NCBI RefSeq assembly: GCF_000014185.1
Contig: NC_008148.1
Coordinates: 1,116,001 to 1,180,000, forward strand
Direction: 5' to 3'
Source of the DNA: Rubrobacter xylanophilus DSM 9941
Lineage (GTDB): Bacteria > Actinomycetota > Rubrobacteria > Rubrobacterales > Rubrobacteraceae
Length of the DNA stretch: 64,000 nucleotides
Part shown: one piece after another, positions 7,796 to 15,987 of the stretch
Layout: the number at the start of each line of letters is the position of its first letter
How positions within the stretch are numbered: the stretch's first letter is position 1
Notes under the pieces: generated by a model
The model's database searches: none
Told to the model about the DNA's origin: nothing
What the model saw: only the letters and a program-made list of their open reading frames with translations
Translations under genes and position numbers: made by a program

Positions 7796-8874
7796 AGCGG
7801 GTGGAGCTGGTCCAGCTCGGCATAGGGCACGTGGGGCGGGCGGTGGCCCAGATCGTGCTGGAGGAGCGCAAGCGCTGGCGGGAGAGGTACGGGCTGGACA
7901 TCTCCTACCGGGCGGTCGCCGACACCTCCGGGGCGCTCGCGGGGGAGGACCTGCTGCCGCAGGCCATAAGGCTCAAAGAGGCCGGGGGGCGGCTCTCCGA
8001 GCTCGGCGCCGAGCCGCTGGAGGAGGTGCTCGCCGAAGGCCCCGGGCCCAAGACGGCGCGGGTGCTCGTCGACGCGGCCGCGGGCGAGGGGACCTACGAC
8101 CTCGACGTGCGCGGGGTGCGCAGGGGCTCCTCGCTCGTGCTGTGCAACAAGGGACCCATCTCCGGGAGCACCGAGCGCTACGAGGGGCTCGTCGGCGAGG
8201 GGCCGGAGAGGCTCCGGTACGAGGCCACCGTGGGGGCCGGTGTTCCCGTCCTCTCCACCATAGAGGCGCTGCAGGCCTCCGGGGACGACATCCTGGAGAT
8301 ACAGGCCAGCCCGAGCGGGACGCTGGGGTTCATCATGAGCGGGGTGGAGGAGGGGAGGCCCTTCTCCGAGGTCGTGCGCGAGGCGGCGGAGCTCCACTAC
8401 ACCGAGCCGGACCCCCGCGACGACCTCTCCGGCCTCGACGTGGCCCGCAAGGCCCTCATCCTGGCCCGCAAGATCGGGCGCCGCCTGGAGCCCGAGGAGG
8501 TGCCCTACGAGTCGCTGGTCCCGGAGGAGCTGCGGGAGGTCTCCGTCGAGGAGTTCATGGAGCGGCTCTCGGAGTTCGACGAGGGTTTCGCCGCCCGGCT
8601 CTCGGCCGTGCGGCCCGGCCACGTGCTGCGCTACCTGGCCCGCATCCCGAAGGAGGGGCCGGTGGAGGTGGGGCTGCGCGAGGTCCCGGCCGCGGGTTGC
8701 TTCGGCGCTAGGAGCGGCGTGGAGAACGTGTTCAACTTCCGTACGCGGCGCTACTCGGATGTTACCCTTACCGTCTCCGGGCCGGGGGCGGGGCCGGAGC
8801 GCACCGCGAGCGGCGTCGTCTGCGACCTGCTGGACCTGGCCCGCAGGGCGGCGGAGAGCGACGGAGGTTGGTGA
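7792..8874 (+). CDS. hom: Homoserine dehydrogenase (short form, no ACT domain)
   Basis: 360 aa from GTG 7792, overlapping the lysC stop by 4 nt. It reduces aspartate semialdehyde to homoserine with NAD(P)H. The N-terminal Rossmann motif is LGIGHVGRAVAQIV; the catalytic region includes VLCNKGPI and ATVGAGVPVLSTIEAL. It stops after the catalytic domain, lacking the ~90-residue C-terminal ACT domain of the threonine-inhibited enzymes, which suggests loss of that feedback and reliance on the riboswitch and the kinase for control. Confidence 0.92.
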   Translation: MKRVELVQLGIGHVGRAVAQIVLEERKRWRERYGLDISYRAVADTSGALAGEDLLPQAIRLKEAGGRLSELGAEPLEEVLAEGPGPKTARVLVDAAAGEGTYDLDVRGVRRGSSLVLCNKGPISGSTERYEGLVGEGPERLRYEATVGAGVPVLSTIEALQASGDDILEIQASPSGTLGFIMSGVEEGRPFSEVVREAAELHYTEPDPRDDLSGLDVARKALILARKIGRRLEPEEVPYESLVPEELREVSVEEFMERLSEFDEGFAARLSAVRPGHVLRYLARIPKEGPVEVGLREVPAAGCFGARSGVENVFNFRTRRYSDVTLTVSGPGAGPERTASGVVCDLLDLARRAAESDGGW

Positions 8875-9851
8875 GCTTGCAGACGAAGGACGGATACAGC
8901 GTGGCCGTGGTCGGCGCCGGGCTCGTGGGGGAGCGGCTGGTCTCCGAGCTGCGGCGCCGGAGGTTCCCCCTGCGCGAGCTGCGGGTCCTGGCGCGCAGCT
9001 CGCGCAGGGCCATCCTGGACGGGGAGGAGTTCGAGATCGGGGTGGCCGAGCCCGGGGCCTTCGAGGGGGTGGACTTCGCCTTCTTCGCCGGCACCGAGGG
9101 GGAGAAGGGCGCCGCGGTGCAGCTGGCCCGGGAGGCGATAGACCGCGGCGCCACCGTGATAGACAACGGCAGCGACTTCCGGCTGGACCCCCGGGTGCCG
9201 CTGGTCGTCCCGGAGGTGAACGCCGGGGCCCTGGAGGGGCACGAGGGGCTCATCGCCAACCCCAACTGCTCCACCATCCAGATGGTGGTGACGCTGGCCC
9301 CGCTCGCCCGCCGGTTCGGGCTCCGCAAGGTGGTCGTCTCCACCTACCAGGCCGTCTCGGGCGCCGGCAGGGGCGGGGTGGAGGCCCTCCAGAGCGGCGC
9401 CGGCGAGGCCTTCCCCAAGCCCATCGCCGGGAACGCCATCCCGCTCATAGGCTCCGTGGGGGAGGACGGGTACACGAGCGAGGAGCGCAAGATGCGCGAG
9501 GAGTCGCGCAAGATCCTCTCCCTGCCCGACCTCCCGGTCTACGCCACCGCGGTGCGCATCCCGGTGCACACCGGGCACTCGGAGAGCGTCTACGTGGAGC
9601 TGGAGAGGGAGGCGGAGCCCGGGGAGGTGCTCTCCGCCTTCGGGGAGGCCCCCGGCATCTCCTTCTCCGGCGACCCGGACGACTTCCCCACCCCGCTCGA
9701 GGCCGCCGGGGAGCCGGGGACCTTCGTGGGCCGGGTGCGGGTCGAGGGGGACCGCGTGAGCTACTGGTGCGTGGCGGACAACCTGCTGAAGGGGGCGGCC
9801 ACCAACGCGGTGCAGATCGCCGAGACGCTCGTCGGCGCGAGGGTCCGCTAG
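8871..9851 (+). CDS. asd: Aspartate-semialdehyde dehydrogenase
   Basis: 326 aa. It converts aspartyl phosphate to aspartate semialdehyde, between lysC and hom in the pathway. NADP motif VVGAGLVGERLV near the N terminus; catalytic cysteine in NPNCSTIQMV (~residue 130); catalytic-domain patterns TYQAVSGAGRGG and RIPVHTGHSE. GTG 8871 overlaps the hom stop (GTGA) behind ACGGAGG; TTG 8868 and TTG 8877 are alternatives. Last gene of the SAM-controlled operon; GC-rich complementary runs at 9866-9890 could terminate it. Confidence 0.95.
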   Translation: MSLQTKDGYSVAVVGAGLVGERLVSELRRRRFPLRELRVLARSSRRAILDGEEFEIGVAEPGAFEGVDFAFFAGTEGEKGAAVQLAREAIDRGATVIDNGSDFRLDPRVPLVVPEVNAGALEGHEGLIANPNCSTIQMVVTLAPLARRFGLRKVVVSTYQAVSGAGRGGVEALQSGAGEAFPKPIAGNAIPLIGSVGEDGYTSEERKMREESRKILSLPDLPVYATAVRIPVHTGHSESVYVELEREAEPGEVLSAFGEAPGISFSGDPDDFPTPLEAAGEPGTFVGRVRVEGDRVSYWCVADNLLKGAATNAVQIAETLVGARVR

Positions 9852-9956
9852 GCCCTCCGCCGGGCCCCCGCGAGGGCCCGCGGGCGATGGTGCTACACTT
9901 CCCCTAAAAATGAGAGAGGTGCGCTTCGTCGACGGCCGAGCGAGAGGAGAGCTCTG

Positions 9957-10244
9957 ATGTCCGAGGAGAGGGAAAAGAAGCGGTCCTTCTGGGAGAGGCT
10001 CTTCGACACCGACTACCACTCTCCCCGGGAGGAGCGGGTGCTCGAGTACATCGTCCACCGCCTCGGGGAGGGCGCCAGCCTGCAGGACGTGGTGCAGGAG
10101 GAGTACGTCCGGCGCAACGCCTCCCCGGAGGAGGTGGACGAGATCTGCTCCAACCCCCGGCTGGTGCAGGCGGCCCGGGAGCGGATGGAGAGGGACTTCG
10201 GCTCCGGGGAGCTGGACCCCCACAGGCGCCCGGGGCGCCGGTAG
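9957..10244 (+). CDS. Conserved small hypothetical protein
   Basis: 95 aa, charged and mostly helical, beginning MSEEREKKRSFWERLF. No signal peptide, membrane segment or known motif. A TGCTACACT element (~9889-9897) gives a candidate extended -10, and GAGAGGAGAGC is a good ribosome site. Not recognised; the repeated acidic EEVDE/QEEYV helices suggest a soluble protein, perhaps a regulator partner, but no function is assigned. Confidence 0.75.
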   Translation: MSEEREKKRSFWERLFDTDYHSPREERVLEYIVHRLGEGASLQDVVQEEYVRRNASPEEVDEICSNPRLVQAARERMERDFGSGELDPHRRPGRR

Positions 10245-10264
10245 GGGCCGCCGGACGCAGGTTG

Positions 10265-10270
10265 TATAAT
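10265..10270 (+). promoter_or_regulatory. Consensus -10 TATAAT upstream of the FmdB-like gene
   Basis: A perfect TATAAT at 10265-10270 in GGTTGTATAATCTTC, just after the stop of the preceding gene. It gives a leader of about 47 nt to the FmdB-like start, containing GGAGGGTGGC as ribosome site. Confidence 0.65.
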
Positions 10271-10323
10271 CTTCTCCGTATTTGCGGCCGTTGGCGGGTT
10301 TTCTACAGCTTTTGGAGGGTGGC

Positions 10324-10593
10324 ATGCCGATCTACGAGTACAGATGCGAGAGAGGCCACATCTTTGACGTGATGCAGCGGATCTCCGAGCCCCCGCTCGC
10401 CGCCTGCCGCGAGTGCGGTGCCCCGGTGCAGAAGGTGCTGCACCCGGTGGCGATCTCCTTCAAGGGCTCGGGCTTCTACTCCACCGACTACGGGAACGGC
10501 TCCCGCAACGGCGACTCCAACGGCGCCAAGAAGGAGGGCGGGGAGAAGGCCGCCTCGAAGAAGGAGCCCGCCGCCTCCAAAAAGGAGGACTAG
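10324..10593 (+). CDS. FmdB-family zinc-ribbon protein
   Basis: 89 aa. The N-terminal ~45 residues are the FmdB zinc ribbon: MPIYEYRCERGHIFDVMQ, then CRECGAPVQKVLHPV, supplying Cys ligands. The tail (residues ~58-89) is low-complexity Lys/Glu/Gly/Asn. FmdB proteins were named from methylotroph amide operons; their role is unsettled, although many bind zinc and are thought to act in regulation. ATG chosen because it gives the family N terminus and follows GGAGGGTGGC. Confidence 0.9.
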   Translation: MPIYEYRCERGHIFDVMQRISEPPLAACRECGAPVQKVLHPVAISFKGSGFYSTDYGNGSRNGDSNGAKKEGGEKAASKKEPAASKKED

Positions 10594-10599
10594 CCGGCC

Positions 10600-10872
10600 T
10601 TGGCCCGGAGAAGCGCGGAGGAGGGCCATCCCGCAGCAGGAGGCGCCGGAGCCCTCCGGCGCCTCCTGCGCGCTCTGGTGCTCGGCGTAACGCTCATCTT
10701 CGTGCTCTTCGCCCTGCTCGTCTCCTCCGCGCTCGTGGTCTACACCGCCTGGCGCCACGACCTGCGCAACGGCGTCTTCGCCCTCACCTTCGCGGTCCTG
10801 AGCGCCCAGATCGCCCTGAACTGGCTGCTCTGGCGCAGCGGCGGCGAGGCGGGCGAGGAGGACTTCTTCTAG
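10600..10872 (+). CDS. Small membrane protein, two predicted helices
   Basis: 90 aa from TTG 10600, placed 6 nt behind the FmdB-like stop, with AAGGAGG upstream. Two hydrophobic segments (about residues 26-48 and 58-76) end in an acidic tail. A perfect 16-bp inverted repeat (10636-10669) sits in the first 25 codons. If the true start were GTG 10678, the protein would be 64 aa and the repeat would be intergenic, a possible terminator for the FmdB-like gene. Function unknown. Confidence 0.6.
   Translation: MARRSAEEGHPAAGGAGALRRLLRALVLGVTLIFVLFALLVSSALVVYTAWRHDLRNGVFALTFAVLSAQIALNWLLWRSGGEAGEEDFF
10636..10669 (+). repeat. Perfect 16-bp inverted repeat with 2-nt centre
   Basis: GCAGGAGGCGCCGGAG (10636-10651), CC, then its exact complement CTCCGGCGCCTCCTGC (10654-10669). 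It would form a very stable hairpin. No T-run follows. It lies within the start region of the small membrane protein and could terminate, attenuate or block translation. Confidence 0.85.
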
Positions 10873-11059
10873 AGCCCCGCCCCCCCGAAAAGCCTCTGAA
10901 AAGTCCTGCAAACTGTACCTCAGCTTACGGGTTAGGGGGTAGACAGCGGGGGCCTCTTTTGCGTATAGTGGCCCCTGACGGAGGATGGGAGAGAACGGGC
11001 GGCGGGCGGCGCTGAGGCGCCGCCGCGGCCTTTATACGAGGCCTTTTACGGGAGGGAGA

Positions 11060-14000
11060 TTGGCGGGGACATCCGGGGAGTTCGCCCACCTGCACTGCCA
11101 CTCGGAGTACTCGATGCTGGACGGGGCCAGCAGGATCCGGGATCTCGTCGCCTTCGCGCGCGAGGAGGGGATGCCGGGGATAGCGCTCACCGACCACGGG
11201 AACATGTACGGTGCGGTGCGCTTCTACCAGGAGGCCACGAAGGCCGGGATAAAGCCGGTGATGGGCTGCGAGGTCTACGTCACCGAGTGGGGCACCCCGA
11301 TGTCCGACAGGTCCCGCTCCCGCTACTACCACCTCACCCTGCTCGCCCGCACCCCCGAGGGCTACAAGAACCTCATGAAGCTCTCCACGGCCGGGTTTCT
11401 GCACGGCTTCTACTACAAGCCGCGGGTGGACGCCCGGACGCTCCGGCGGCACGGCAGGGGGATCATCTGCCTCTCCGGGTGCCTCTCGGCGGAGGTGCCG
11501 GCGCGCATCCTCGAGGGGCGGCTCGACAGGGCGCGCGAGCTCCTGCTGGAGTACGCCGAGATCTTCGACGCCGTCTACCTGGAGATGCAGGACCACGGCC
11601 TCGAGGAGCAGCGGCGGGTAAACCGGGGGCTTCTGCGGCTGCACAGAGAGACCGGGCTCCCGCTGGTGGCCACCAACGACAGCCACTACACCGCGCGGTC
11701 CGACGCCCGCATGCACGACGTATTGCTGTGCATCGGCACCGGCAAGTTCTACAACGACCCCAACCGGATGCGCTTCCACGGCGAGGAGTTCTACGTCAAG
11801 CCCGTCGAGGAGATGGCCCGGCTCTTCGCCGACCACCCCGAGGCGCTCGAGAACACCGCCGGGGTCGTCCGGAGCGTGGAGGGACCGGGCATAGAGCTCG
11901 GCAAGACCCGCCTGCCCAACTTCCCCAAGCCCGAGGGCTACACCGGCAGCCAGTACCTCAGGGAGCTGTGCGAGCGCGGGCTCAGAAAGCGCTACGGGCG
12001 GCGGGCCTCCGACCCCGAGGTCCGGCGGCGGCTGGACTTCGAGCTCGAGACCATAGCCCGCATGGGGTTCGAGGACTACTTCCTCATCGTGTGGGACTTC
12101 GTCAAGTACGCCAAGGACCGCGGCATCGCGGTGGGGCCCGGGCGGGGCTCGGCGGCGGGTTCCATCGTGGCCTACGCCCTGGAGATAACCGACCTCGACC
12201 CGCTGCAGTACTCGCTGCTCTTCGAGCGCTTCCTCAACCCCGACCGCATCAGCATGCCCGACGTGGACATAGACTTCTCGGTCGCGGGACGTTCGGAGGT
12301 CATGCGGTACGTGACCGAGAAGTACGGGGGGCACGAGCACGTCGCCCAGATCATCACCTTCGGGACCATCGGGGCCAAGGCCGCCATAAGGGATGCGGCC
12401 CGGATCTTCCAGTACCCCTACGCCGAGACCGACAAGCTCGCCAAGCTCATCCCCGAGAAGCCCGTCGGGACCACGCTCAAGGACGTGCTCCGCAGGACCG
12501 GGGACGGACGCTACGAGCCCACCGAGAAGCACCCCGGGGCAGCCCGCGAGATACTGCGCTTCGTAGAGCGGGACGAGGCGGCAAAGAGGGTGCTCGACAC
12601 CGCCTTCGAGATAGAGGGCTACGCGCGCCACGCCGGGACCCACGCCGCGGGCGTCGTGATCTCCGAGGAGCCGCTTACCGACATCGTCCCGCTGCAGCGG
12701 GTGGCCAAGGACGAGAGCTCGGTGATGGTGCAGCATCCCATGAGCGACGTGGAGGCGCTCGGGCTGCTCAAGGTGGACTTCCTCGGCCTGCGGAACCTCG
12801 ACGTCATCGAGGAGACCCTCAGGATCGTCCGGGAGACCACCGGCGAGCGGATAAACATCCGCGAGATACCGCTCGACGACGAGGAGACCCTGAAGCTCTT
12901 CGCCCGCGGCGACACCTTCGGGGTCTTCCAGTTCGAGTCCAGCGGCATGCAGCGCATGCTGCAGGAGGTCAGGCCCGACCGCTTCGACGACCTGGTCGCG
13001 CTCAACGCCCTCTACCGCCCGGGGCCGATGGACTACATCCCCAACTTCAAGAAGGGCAAGCACGACCCCGAGAGCGTGCGCTACCCCGACCCGCGCCTCA
13101 AGCCCATCCTCGAGCCCACCTACGGGGTCGCCGCCTACCAGGAGCAGCTCATGGAGATCTCCAAGGTTTTGGGCGGCTTCACCCCCGGCGAGGCCGACAC
13201 CCTGAGGAAGGCCATCGGCAAGAAGAAGAAGGACATCCTCGCCACCCTGCGGGACAAGTTCATGCGCGGGTGCGAGGAGAACGGGGTGGAGCCCGGGGTG
13301 GCCCGGGAGCTCTGGGAGTGGATGGAGAAGGCCGGGGGCTACTCCTTCAACAAGAGCCACTCGGCCTGCTACTCCTTCCTCGCCTTCCAGACCGCCTACC
13401 TCAAGGCACACTACCCGACGGCCTACATGGCGGCGCTGCTCTCCAGCGTGATGAACACCAAGGACCGGGTGCCGCAGTACGTCGCCGAGGCGCGGGCGAT
13501 GGGCATAGAGGTGCTGCCCCCGGACGTCAACGAGAGCGGCAAGCGCTTCACGGTGGTGGGAGACACCATCCGGTTCGGGCTCTCGGCGGTCAAGAACGTC
13601 GGGGACAACACGGTGGAGGCGATCCTCGCCTCCCGCGAGGAGGGCGGGCCCTTCAGGGACATCTTCGACTTCTGCGAGCGGGTGGACCCCTCCACCTACA
13701 ACAAGCGGACGCTGGAGTCGCTCATCAAGTGCGGGGCCTTCGACCGCACCGGGCACTCGCGCAGCGCCATGCTCGCGGTGCACACGGAGGCCGTCGAGCG
13801 CGTCTCGCGGGGGAGGAGGGCCTCCTCGGAGAGCCAGTTCGCCATGTTCGACCTGGCGGAGGTCGCGCCCCCCAGGCCGGAGGTCCCGGCGACGCCGGAC
13901 GACCCGCGGCGCAACCTGGAGTGGGAGAAGGAGACGCTCGGGCTCTTCGTCTCCGACCACCCGCTGCGCCCGGTCATGCACAAGCTGAGAAAGCACGTGG

Positions 14001-14557
14001 ACCTCTCCCTCTCCGAGCTCGACGGGAGGCAGGACGGGGCGGTGGTCTGCGTGGCCGGGCTGGCGACCTCGGTGCGGGTGAGCACGACCCGCAAGGGGGA
14101 AACGATGGCGGTGCTCCAGCTCGACGACACCCGGGGCATGGCAGAGGTGCTGGTCTTCCCGCGGGTGTACGCGGGCTGCTCGGCCGGCATCCGGGAGGAC
14201 GCCATCGTGAAGGTGAAGGGGCGGGTGGACCGCAAGGAGGGCATCCCGCGCATCGTGGCGATGGAGGTGGAGGAGCTGGAGCTCGCGCCGGGGCCCGACC
14301 CGGTGTACCTGCGCGCCGCGGCCTTCGAGGGGCGCCCGCGCTCGCTGGCGCTGCGCGCCTTCGAGGTCGTCCGGCGCTACCCGGGGGAGAGCCCCCTCAT
14401 CCTCGTGTCGGACGGCGGCCGGCAGGAGGAGGTGTGCACGGTGGATGACTCCTCGGACCTCTTCGCCGAGCTCAAGCAGCTTCTCGGGCCGCGGGCCGTC
14501 TCCGGCGCGCCGCCCGCCCCGCCCGAGCCCGCCGCGGCGGTGGAGCGGGTCTCGTGA
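11060..14557 (+). CDS. dnaE: DNA polymerase III alpha subunit
   Basis: 1165 aa from TTG 11060 (behind GGAGGGAGA); an upstream ATG at 10985 would add 25 Arg-rich residues but has its GGAGG directly abutting the codon. Replicative polymerase. PHP domain first (HLHCHSEYSMLDG, TDHGNMYG), then palm with GPGRGSAAGS and the catalytic aspartates in PDVDIDF, the finger region (NALYRPGPMDYIPNF, NKSHSACYSFLAFQTAYLK), the HhH region and a C-terminal OB fold. Histidines and acids of the PHP site appear retained, so proofreading-type activity is possible. TATAGT at 10964-10969 is a candidate -10. Confidence 0.97.
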   Translation: MAGTSGEFAHLHCHSEYSMLDGASRIRDLVAFAREEGMPGIALTDHGNMYGAVRFYQEATKAGIKPVMGCEVYVTEWGTPMSDRSRSRYYHLTLLARTPEGYKNLMKLSTAGFLHGFYYKPRVDARTLRRHGRGIICLSGCLSAEVPARILEGRLDRARELLLEYAEIFDAVYLEMQDHGLEEQRRVNRGLLRLHRETGLPLVATNDSHYTARSDARMHDVLLCIGTGKFYNDPNRMRFHGEEFYVKPVEEMARLFADHPEALENTAGVVRSVEGPGIELGKTRLPNFPKPEGYTGSQYLRELCERGLRKRYGRRASDPEVRRRLDFELETIARMGFEDYFLIVWDFVKYAKDRGIAVGPGRGSAAGSIVAYALEITDLDPLQYSLLFERFLNPDRISMPDVDIDFSVAGRSEVMRYVTEKYGGHEHVAQIITFGTIGAKAAIRDAARIFQYPYAETDKLAKLIPEKPVGTTLKDVLRRTGDGRYEPTEKHPGAAREILRFVERDEAAKRVLDTAFEIEGYARHAGTHAAGVVISEEPLTDIVPLQRVAKDESSVMVQHPMSDVEALGLLKVDFLGLRNLDVIEETLRIVRETTGERINIREIPLDDEETLKLFARGDTFGVFQFESSGMQRMLQEVRPDRFDDLVALNALYRPGPMDYIPNFKKGKHDPESVRYPDPRLKPILEPTYGVAAYQEQLMEISKVLGGFTPGEADTLRKAIGKKKKDILATLRDKFMRGCEENGVEPGVARELWEWMEKAGGYSFNKSHSACYSFLAFQTAYLKAHYPTAYMAALLSSVMNTKDRVPQYVAEARAMGIEVLPPDVNESGKRFTVVGDTIRFGLSAVKNVGDNTVEAILASREEGGPFRDIFDFCERVDPSTYNKRTLESLIKCGAFDRTGHSRSAMLAVHTEAVERVSRGRRASSESQFAMFDLAEVAPPRPEVPATPDDPRRNLEWEKETLGLFVSDHPLRPVMHKLRKHVDLSLSELDGRQDGAVVCVAGLATSVRVSTTRKGETMAVLQLDDTRGMAEVLVFPRVYAGCSAGIREDAIVKVKGRVDRKEGIPRIVAMEVEELELAPGPDPVYLRAAAFEGRPRSLALRAFEVVRRYPGESPLILVSDGGRQEEVCTVDDSSDLFAELKQLLGPRAVSGAPPAPPEPAAAVERVS

Positions 14558-14646
14558 GCGCTCCTCCTCTGTGGAACGGGGTTGCGGGCGGGGTTAGGAT
14601 GGAGCAGGGAGTAGTTCCGGCGGAGCCTGGAGGGAGGTAGGGCGAG

Positions 14647-15987
14647 ATGGACGCTTCCGAAGCCAGGGGGGAGAGGGCCGGGGATCACCCGGCGCTGCGG
14701 CGGGCGGTCACGCCGCTGCTTCTGCTGTTCTTCATCGTGGGGGACATGGTGGGCGGCGGGATCTACGCGCTCGTGGGGGAGGTGGGGGCCATCACCGGCG
14801 GGGCGATCTGGTCGGCCTTCCTGCTCGCCCTCGTGCTCGCCCTCTTCACCGCCTTCGCCTACGCGGAGCTGGTCTCCAAGTACCCCCGGGCCGGGGGCGC
14901 GGCCAGCTACGTCCACCGGGCGTTCAAGACCCCCTTCTTCACCTTCATGGTGGCCTTCGCCGTGGTGATGTCCGGGGTGACCTCGGCCTCGGCGCTCTCC
15001 ATCGCCTTCGGCGGGGACTACCTGGCCGAGTTCATCGCGGGGCCCACGGTGATCATCGCGCTGGTCTTTATCCTGGTGGTGGGCTTCGTGAACTTCTACG
15101 GCATCCGCGAGTCGGTGACCCTGAACGCCATCTTCACCTGCATAGAGCTCGGGGGGCTGCTGCTCATCGTCCTGATCGGCGTCGTGGCGCTCGTGAGCGG
15201 GTCGGGGGAGCCCTCCCGGGCGTTCGAGTTCAGGGAGGGGGTGAGCGTCCCGCTCGCCGTGCTCTCCGGGGCGGCGCTCTCCTTCTACGCCCTCATCGGG
15301 TTCGAGGACTCGGTGAACGTCGCCGAGGAGGTGCAAGACCCGCAGCGGAGCTTCCCGCGCGCCCTCTTCGGGGGGATACTGCTCGCCGGGATCATCTATT
15401 TGCTCGTGACCTTCACCGCGGCGATGGTCGTCCCGGTGGAGCGGCTCGCCGCCTCCAGCGGGCCGCTGCTGGAGGTGGTGGAGGCCAGCCCCCTCGGGGT
15501 CCCGACCTGGCTCTTCGCCCTCATCGCGCTGTTCGCCCTCTCCAACGGGGCGCTCATCAACATGATCATGGCCTCGCGCCTGATCTACGGGATGGGCGAC
15601 CAGGGGGTGATGCCCTCGGTCTTCGCCCGGGTGCATCCGCTGCGCCGCACCCCGTGGGTGTCCATCGCGTTCACCACCCTGATCGCGGTCGGCCTGATCT
15701 CGACGGGCGACATCGAGGATCTGGCGAGCACTACGGTGGTGCTGCTGCTCCTGGTGTTCGTGGTGGTGAACGCCACGGTGCTCGTGCTCCGGCGCGACCG
15801 GGTGGAGCACGAGCACTTCCGGGCGCCCTCCGTCTTCCCGGTGCTCGGCATCCTGGTGTGCGTGGGCCTGCTCACCCAGCAGGAGGCGGACATCTGGCTG
15901 AGGGCGCTGGTGCTGCTGGTGGTCGGGGCGGTCCTCTACGGGGTGAACTACCTGGCGACCCGCTACCTGGACCGCCGCGGCGCCTAG
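14647..15987 (+). CDS. APC-superfamily amino-acid permease
   Basis: 446 aa with about 12 hydrophobic helices. Helix 1 carries the APC signature (DMVGGGIYALVGEVGAITGG) and helix 6 region reads SFYALIGFEDSVNVAEEVQDPQR, the usual discontinuous substrate helix with a conserved acidic residue. Probably imports an amino acid or amine by cation symport or exchange; the substrate is not evident. ATG follows GGAGGGAGGTAGGGCG; TAGGAT at 14595-14600 is a candidate -10. Its stop overlaps the stop of the convergent carboxypeptidase by 4 nt. Confidence 0.88.
   Translation: MDASEARGERAGDHPALRRAVTPLLLLFFIVGDMVGGGIYALVGEVGAITGGAIWSAFLLALVLALFTAFAYAELVSKYPRAGGAASYVHRAFKTPFFTFMVAFAVVMSGVTSASALSIAFGGDYLAEFIAGPTVIIALVFILVVGFVNFYGIRESVTLNAIFTCIELGGLLLIVLIGVVALVSGSGEPSRAFEFREGVSVPLAVLSGAALSFYALIGFEDSVNVAEEVQDPQRSFPRALFGGILLAGIIYLLVTFTAAMVVPVERLAASSGPLLEVVEASPLGVPTWLFALIALFALSNGALINMIMASRLIYGMGDQGVMPSVFARVHPLRRTPWVSIAFTTLIAVGLISTGDIEDLASTTVVLLLLVFVVVNATVLVLRRDRVEHEHFRAPSVFPVLGILVCVGLLTQQEADIWLRALVLLVVGAVLYGVNYLATRYLDRRGA

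Noticed and set aside
10925-13996. 1023-codon open frame on the minus strand opposite dnaE
   Set aside because: It is a GC-driven shadow of dnaE with repetitive Gly/Leu/Val/Pro composition and no motif; dnaE is complete on the other strand.
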